From positions 39,569-103,568 of the forward strand of contig DAOWCY010000004.1 in assembly GCA_030639305.1 (NCBI GenBank): a stretch of DNA of 64,000 nt, in the 5' to 3' direction. This stretch comes from JAGLQA01 sp023135565 (lineage in GTDB: Bacteria; Acidobacteriota; Aminicenantia; UBA2199). Shown here piece by piece: positions 59,910-64,000 of this stretch (positions within the stretch are counted from its first letter, which is position 1; each line of letters opens with the position of its first letter). Below the pieces are notes generated by a model. The model saw only the letters and a list, made by a program, of their open reading frames with translations. It made no database searches and was not told the origin of the DNA. The translations under genes and the position numbers were made by a program.

Positions 59910-59931
59910 TACCACGCATTTATTCGTGGTA
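59910..59931. promoter_or_regulatory. Inverted repeat between metG and the fusion gene
   Basis: TACCACG and CGTGGTA, 7-bp perfect arms around 8 nt. It sits 28 bp upstream of the -35 of the fusion gene and 16 bp beyond the metG stop. It could be an operator or a weak terminator; no T-run follows on the minus strand. Confidence 0.45.
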
Positions 59932-59946
59932 AAATAGTCTTCAGAC

Positions 59947-61965
59947 CTACGTAATTCTCTGGCCTAAAGGCACCGACGCATCCAACTCCAACAGCGAAAG
60001 ATGCTCGTCATCCTTACCGGCAGCCAACACCATGCCTTCACTCATACCGAACTTCATCTTGCGCGGTTCGAGATTGGCTACCATAGCTACGGTTTTACCG
60101 ACCAACTTTCCCGGTTCGGGAAAAGATTTCTTGATCCCGGCAAAAACAGTCTTCTTTCCTAAACTACCTAAATCTAAAGTCAGTTTCAAAAGCTTTCTGG
60201 AATCGGCCACTACTTCGGCCTCGGCAATCCGGGCAGCCCTAATGTCCACCTGCATGAATTTGCTAAAATCTATGGTTTCTTCTAAAGCGGGAACTTCCAT
60301 GACAACCTCCTTTTTATCTTCTTTAACTATACTGGCTTCTACCATTTGTTTGACATTTTTTTCTTCTACTTTTTCCACCAACCGGGTAAAACGCTCGATC
60401 TCACAATCCTCCAGCAGCGTTTCCAGGGCGGACCACCGGTACTGCGCTTCACCTTCGTTGAGCATGGCGCGAATACTGGCCGCATAAACAGGCACTACCG
60501 GCTGAAGATAAATCGCTAATATCCTGCTTGCATTAATAGCCGCGGTACACACCCGTTTGGCAGCTTCCGGGTCTTCTTTTATTAAAGCCCAGGGCGCGCT
60601 CTCCTGGAAATAAAGATTAGCGCTGTCCGCGGCCCGGCAAACCTGTTCCACTGCCGCGGCAAAATTCCGATCTTGATAATAACCGGCCACCTTGTCTTTC
60701 ACTGCCAACGCTTTGTTTATCAGTTCTTTCCCGGCTTCGTCTAAAGTAGAAAGCTTGCCTGCGAACCTTTTGGAAACAAAGCTGATAGAGCGGCTGGCCA
60801 AATTCGCTATTTTATTGACCAGTTCGGCGTTGACGCGGTTCTCGAAATCTTTGAAACTGAAGTCTATATCGTCTAAATTGTCGCCCAATTTCGATGCGTA
60901 AAAATAACGCAGGTACTGCGGGTCTAAGTTTTCCGCATAGGTGGAGGCGGTAATAAAAGTGCCCCGGGATTTGGACATCTTTTTGCCCTCTACAGTGAGA
61001 AAACCGTGAACATAAACGGCATTGGGCATGTTAAGACCGGCGGCTTTCAACATGGCGGGCCAAAACAGCGTATGGAAATATATAATGTCTTTGCCGATAA
61101 AATGATAAATCTCAGTGTCGGGATTGCGCCAGTAATCTTTCTCCACGTCCCGGTTGTTCTTCTCGCACCAGCGCTCGGAATTGGAAATATAGCCGATGGG
61201 AGCATCTAACCAGACATAGAAAAATTTATCTTTATGTCCCGGCACGGGGAACCCGAAATAAGGGCTGTCTCTCATAATATCCCAGTCTTTTAAGCCGTCT
61301 TTCAGCCACTGGCCGACGAATTTTTTGACGCCTTCGGACACATGTCCCGGTGCGTTTATCCACTCTTCCAACATGCCGGAGAAATCGCCCAACCTGACGA
61401 AATCGTGGGTGGATTTTTTCCTGGTTGGAGCGCTTTCGCAAATAGTGCATTTCGCATCTTTCAAGTCGGTAGGATTGTAGGTGGAGTTGCACATCTCGCA
61501 CTGGTCGCCGTACTGGTCTTCCGCCTTGCAGTTGGGACAACTGCCTTTTATGTACCTGTCGGGCAGGAAACGTCCGCAGGTGGCGCAGTAGGTCTGCTCT
61601 ATCTCTTTGGAAACCACATGGCCGCCATCTTTTAGGGCGTTGTAAAGGGTTTCCGCCCATTTGCGGTTTTCGTCGCAGTGGGTAGAACCGTAGAAATCGA
61701 ATTCGATGTGGAACTTCAGGAAATCCCGGTAATGTTCTTCTTGGAACCCGGCGATTAGTTTTTCGGGGGAGATGCCTTCGGCATTGGCTTTTATTTCGAT
61801 AGCCGTGCCGTGGGCGTCGTCGGCGCAGATATATATGGCGTCCCTGCCCATCATTTTGAGGAACCGCACCCAGATATCGGTCTGGATATATTCCACTAAG
61901 TGTCCCAAGTGGATAGGGCCGTTGGCATAGGGCAGTGCGCTGGTCACAAGTACTTTATTATTCAT
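59947..61965 (-). CDS. metG: Methionyl-tRNA synthetase
   Basis: 672 residues, of the long form. HIGH-type signature in TSALPYANGPIHLGHLVEYI, knuckle zinc cysteines (CATCGRFLP, CPNCKAED, CEMCNSTY, CTICES; four-Cys-pair type), KMSKS loop (VEGKKMSKSRGTFI), an anticodon-binding helical domain, and a C-terminal EMAP-II/Trbp111 tRNA-binding domain (about 565-672; FMQVDIRAARIAEAEVVADS, RKMKFGMSEGMVLAA) that promotes dimerisation. It charges tRNA-Met in the cytosol. Own promoter; GAGGAG before the start. Confidence 0.97.
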   Translation of the reverse strand: MNNKVLVTSALPYANGPIHLGHLVEYIQTDIWVRFLKMMGRDAIYICADDAHGTAIEIKANAEGISPEKLIAGFQEEHYRDFLKFHIEFDFYGSTHCDENRKWAETLYNALKDGGHVVSKEIEQTYCATCGRFLPDRYIKGSCPNCKAEDQYGDQCEMCNSTYNPTDLKDAKCTICESAPTRKKSTHDFVRLGDFSGMLEEWINAPGHVSEGVKKFVGQWLKDGLKDWDIMRDSPYFGFPVPGHKDKFFYVWLDAPIGYISNSERWCEKNNRDVEKDYWRNPDTEIYHFIGKDIIYFHTLFWPAMLKAAGLNMPNAVYVHGFLTVEGKKMSKSRGTFITASTYAENLDPQYLRYFYASKLGDNLDDIDFSFKDFENRVNAELVNKIANLASRSISFVSKRFAGKLSTLDEAGKELINKALAVKDKVAGYYQDRNFAAAVEQVCRAADSANLYFQESAPWALIKEDPEAAKRVCTAAINASRILAIYLQPVVPVYAASIRAMLNEGEAQYRWSALETLLEDCEIERFTRLVEKVEEKNVKQMVEASIVKEDKKEVVMEVPALEETIDFSKFMQVDIRAARIAEAEVVADSRKLLKLTLDLGSLGKKTVFAGIKKSFPEPGKLVGKTVAMVANLEPRKMKFGMSEGMVLAAGKDDEHLSLLELDASVPLGQRIT

Positions 61966-61993
61966 TACATAACTCCTCGTATATTGAAAGTTA

Positions 61994-62022
61994 ATAATAC
62001 CTCAAAACGGCTCTTATTTCAA
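61994..62022 (-). promoter_or_regulatory. Sigma-70-type promoter of metG
   Basis: Minus-strand TTGAAA (62017-62022), 17-bp spacer, TATTAT (61994-61999). Confidence 0.6.
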
Positions 62023-62034
62023 GTCCCGGGCGGG

Positions 62035-62195
62035 CGCTGCCGCAGGTAGAGTTTTTGGTTCTAACCCCGTGCGCACGGGCAGTGCTTTTGATTTTAAATA
62101 ATTAAAAGTTTTGATCAAACTTTTTTAAAAGTTTGGCCCCCGGCAGGGCCTGCGGAGCTTATAGACTGGGTGCGCCGCACCCCCGCCGGAGGCAA
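62035..62195. repeat. Dispersed repeat cluster upstream of metG
   Basis: Modules GTGCTTTTGATTTTAAATAA, AAAGTTTTGATCAAACTTTT, GGCCCCCGGCAGGGCCTGCG and GTGCGCCGCACCCCCGCCGG, inverted relative to those at 40821-41150. Confidence 0.75.
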
Positions 62196-62201
62196 TTGTA
62201 A

Positions 62202-62327
62202 GTGAACATTTATATTGTGCATGTACTTTTTCGATTTGTTCATATGTACATTCCCGATGTGCACATGCTTTTCGGTTTTGTGCACGTGAACATTGCCGGT
62301 GTACAGGTGAACACTTTACATGCGCAC
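62202..62327 (+). repeat. Six 21-bp degenerate tandem repeats rich in GTGCAC/GTGAAC palindromes
   Basis: Six consecutive 21-bp units, each ending in TGTGCAT, TGTTCAT, TGTGCAC, TGTGCAC, TGTACAG or TGCGCAC. On the plus strand they would read as heptads such as LFRFVHM, YIPDVHM, LFGFVHV and NIAGVQV, in a 61-codon ORF without recognisable start signals. The rest of 62196-62408 holds no supported gene. Confidence 0.75.
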
Positions 62328-62408
62328 ATGTTTTTTTATTTTTACCCTTTCATCCAATTCCCTATTCTCAAAGAGAAATGCTCTTGAATCGGTCTGAAAT
62401 GTTTTTCG

Positions 62409-62723
62409 TCAACAATCAAACACAATTCCGCGGTCATGTTGATGTTCTCTCTGTTCATAGGCAGCAATAATATCTAAATCTTCTTCTTTAACGGCTGCAT
62501 ATTTTTGAGTTATATTATCTAACAGGTTTTCAGGGCTGCCTGACGTGTCTTTAGATCCTTTTGCCCTATAGGTGAATCTATGTTTGCTGCCGGTAACTTT
62601 TCTATTACCGGTTTTCCGGTTGAATGAACCACCCTTTAATTCCATTATTTTTTTTATGGCAGAGGCGTCTTGCAGTTTTAGTATCCATTCGATGAGTTCT
62701 AATTTCTGTGCTTCGACATTCAC
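62409..62723 (-). CDS. Antitoxin-like addiction-module protein (orphan)
   Basis: 104 residues. The N-terminal MNVEAQKLELIEWILKLQDA, SAIKKIMELK matches the start of putative addiction-module antitoxins (LELIEWxxxxxDxxxIxKI). The middle is basic and low-complexity; the C-terminus is DLDIIAAYEQREHQHDRG. A GGAGG site precedes the start. No ParE/RelE-type toxin follows. A 31-codon ORF overlaps its end in another frame (62342-62437, MTAELCLIVDEKHFRPIQEH) and is protein-like; it may be a partner remnant or the result of a frameshift. It probably lost its toxin. Confidence 0.6.
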   Translation of the reverse strand: MNVEAQKLELIEWILKLQDASAIKKIMELKGGSFNRKTGNRKVTGSKHRFTYRAKGSKDTSGSPENLLDNITQKYAAVKEEDLDIIAAYEQREHQHDRGIVFDC

Positions 62724-62915
62724 GTTAGCCTCCTTTTTTAAAAGTCATGATACTATATAATACCGTAATTTCTTCACAAATTCAACTAACGGCAGTATAA
62801 ATTTATCGTTAATCACTTAGAACGAAAAAACGCGACTGCCGATTTCTTGTTAATTTCGCTTTTGGGGTGACGCGGCTGGATTCGGGGTAATGCGGCAAAA
62901 CCCCGGGGCTGCCGG

Positions 62916-62944
62916 TTGCAAAAACCTATCCTAAGTACTATAAT
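62916..62944 (+). promoter_or_regulatory. Promoter giving a leaderless mRNA for the AAA-ATPase gene
   Basis: TTGCAA (62916-62921), 17-bp spacer, TATAAT (62939-62944, perfect). The ATG is only 6 nt further on (62951), so the transcript is expected to start at or near the A of the ATG. Confidence 0.7.
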
Positions 62945-62950
62945 AAGGAT

Positions 62951-63865
62951 ATGAAATATTTACCCGTCGGTATCCAGACTTTCCGCAGCCTGATCGAAGG
63001 AAACTACCTCTATGTAGATAAAACAAAAGAAATTTACGAATTATTCGCCGGGGGTGGGAAATACTATTTCTTATCCCGCCCACGCCGCTTCGGTAAATCA
63101 CTCCTGGTTTCTACCTTAAAAGAAATATTTTCCGGCAGTAAAGAACTATTTGAAAAGCTCTGGATTTACGATAAGATCGAGTGGAAAAAACACCCTATCA
63201 TTCACCTCGATTTTTTAGGAAAGAAAAACGGGAACGCGGCGGAACTAAACGAAACCCTGGAATTCCTGATTAACCAAAATGCGCAGACATATGGAATAAA
63301 ACTAAAAGAAAAAGGTTACGATAAACGGTTTAATGAACTCATTCGCAAACTGGCAAAAGAAGAAAAGGTAGTCATACTGGTGGACGAATACGACAAGCCC
63401 ATCATCGACCATATCGAGAGACCGGAAATCGCCAAAGAAAACCGTAATATCCTGAGAACCTTTTATGAAGCGATTAAAGAAGCTGATGAACACCTGACTT
63501 TCGTTTTTATTACCGGGGTTTCAAAGTTCTCGACAGGTTCGTTATTTTCCGGCCTGAACAATCTCAGGGACATAACGATTTCCACTTCATTTACTACGCT
63601 GTTAGGATACACCCATGAGGAGTTTCTCCATTATTTTAAAGACCGTATCGAAAAAATGGCCGGGGAAGACGAAGAACAGTTAATCGAAAACATAAAAAAC
63701 TGGTACAACGGCTATTCCTGGGACGGGGAACATTTTGTCTATAATCCCTTTTCGATATTGAATTTATTCCAGGAAGAACGATTCAGCAATTATTGGTTTA
63801 CCACCGGCACTCCGACATTTTTAATTAATGTGATAAAAGAGAGGGACTTCCCTATCGACGAATAA
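62951..63865 (+). pseudogene. AAA-ATPase (DUF1703-type) gene, 3'-truncated
   Basis: 304 codons remain. YLPVGIQTFRSLIEGNYLYV, DKTKEIYELF, the P-loop-type FLSRPRRFGKSLLVSTLKEI, VVILVDEYDKPIID (Walker B), FVFITGVSKFSTGSLFSGLN, and the NWYNGYSWDG motif and PFSILNLF segment identify the AAA-ATPase-like family. Intact members are about 500-570 residues with a C-terminal PD-(D/E)XK nuclease domain. Here the protein ends at FPIDE in a TAA directly followed by AGTGGACCCCTTTGTCAAGA, which looks like an IS end. The nuclease half is lost or displaced. Confidence 0.75.
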
Positions 63866-64000
63866 AGTGGACCCCTTTGTCAAGACAGAAATTAACTAAA
63901 GTTAAGCTTCTTATGCCTATATAATAATAAATAGGGGGGCGGTATTTTGTGGAAAACTTTACAATAACCGCATCCCTATTAGCTCTTCGGCCTGTTTTCA
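63866..64000 (+). mobile_element. Putative insertion-sequence end (partial)
   Basis: GTGGACCCCTTTGTCAAGAC resembles IS terminal inverted repeats (IS3-like, TGGACCCC type). It starts exactly where the AAA-ATPase gene is cut. An ORF beginning near 63947 (GTG, VENFTITASLLALRPV) may be the transposase start. The rest is outside the window. Confidence 0.45.

Noticed and set aside
55443..59915. Upstream starts for the fusion protein (TTG/GTG-type, up to 59915)
   Set aside because: They precede the promoter's -10 box, so could not be in the transcript.

Overview
The window is 64 kb of chromosome from a Gram-negative-type bacterium (lipoproteins with lipoboxes, SurA/PpiD-like periplasmic chaperones, a bacterial biotin-dependent acetyl-CoA carboxylase). 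Several genes recall uncultured anaerobic lineages such as Aminicenantes/Acidobacteriota: PAS-rich kinases, regulator-propeller kinases, a secreted papain-like protease, an FkbH-type cassette and many GC-rich dispersed repeats. That placement is inference; no rRNA or other decisive marker is present. Many genes have readable sigma-70-type promoters with a 17-bp spacer.

Layout. 1-1 kb: a truncated propeller lipoprotein. 1.5-8.4 kb: three consecutive sensor histidine kinases, one a hybrid with two receiver domains. 8.6-12 kb: a surface-glycosylation operon (discoidin-like secreted protein, Agl23/PMT-like GT-C enzyme, dolichol-phosphate-mannose-synthase-like GT2); the GT-C gene carries several repeat elements inside its reading frame. 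12-13.6 kb: an 82-bp tandem array and small genes. 13.6-16.2 kb: a duplicated-domain flavoprotein. 16.5-18.3 kb: a gene broken by a 110-bp MITE and an amber codon. 18.4-20.5 kb: an ABC-three-component-like pair with only the tail of a third gene. 20.5-23.8 kb: an M24 peptidase and a PpiD-like foldase. 24.1-28 kb: three near-identical double-glycine leader peptides (RiPP-like) around a PLP decarboxylase and a MetH-activation-domain protein. 28.2-35.6 kb: two very large paralogous propeller kinases. 35.9-38.8 kb: a papain-family protease and an EEP-family phosphatase. 39.1-41 kb: tRNA-Pro, a decayed FGE-like gene, an orphan AbiEi-like antitoxin and repeats. 41.1-45.9 kb: accD-accC-accB and two parvulin-type foldases. 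46.1-49.6 kb: fkbK/fkbH/ACP/fkbI-like extender-unit cassette. 50-54.9 kb: a SpoIIAA-like protein and two paralogous GT-C-like membrane proteins. 55.4-59.8 kb: a 1467-residue AlbA_2/Schlafen-ATPase-CHAT-STAND-TPR fusion. 59.9-62 kb: metG. 62-64 kb: repeats, an orphan antitoxin-like gene, and an AAA-ATPase gene truncated by what looks like an IS end.

The accessory regions share a theme of erosion. Several conflict-type loci retain one partner while the other is reduced to a stub (ABC-3C effector, AbiE toxin, AAA/DUF1703 nuclease, FGE protein), and the junctions often sit beside the dispersed repeats. The most interesting intact loci are the AlbA-CHAT-STAND-TPR fusion, the three-peptide RiPP-like set, a hairpin motif found just upstream of three unrelated genes, and mobile repeats that enter reading frames without stopping them.
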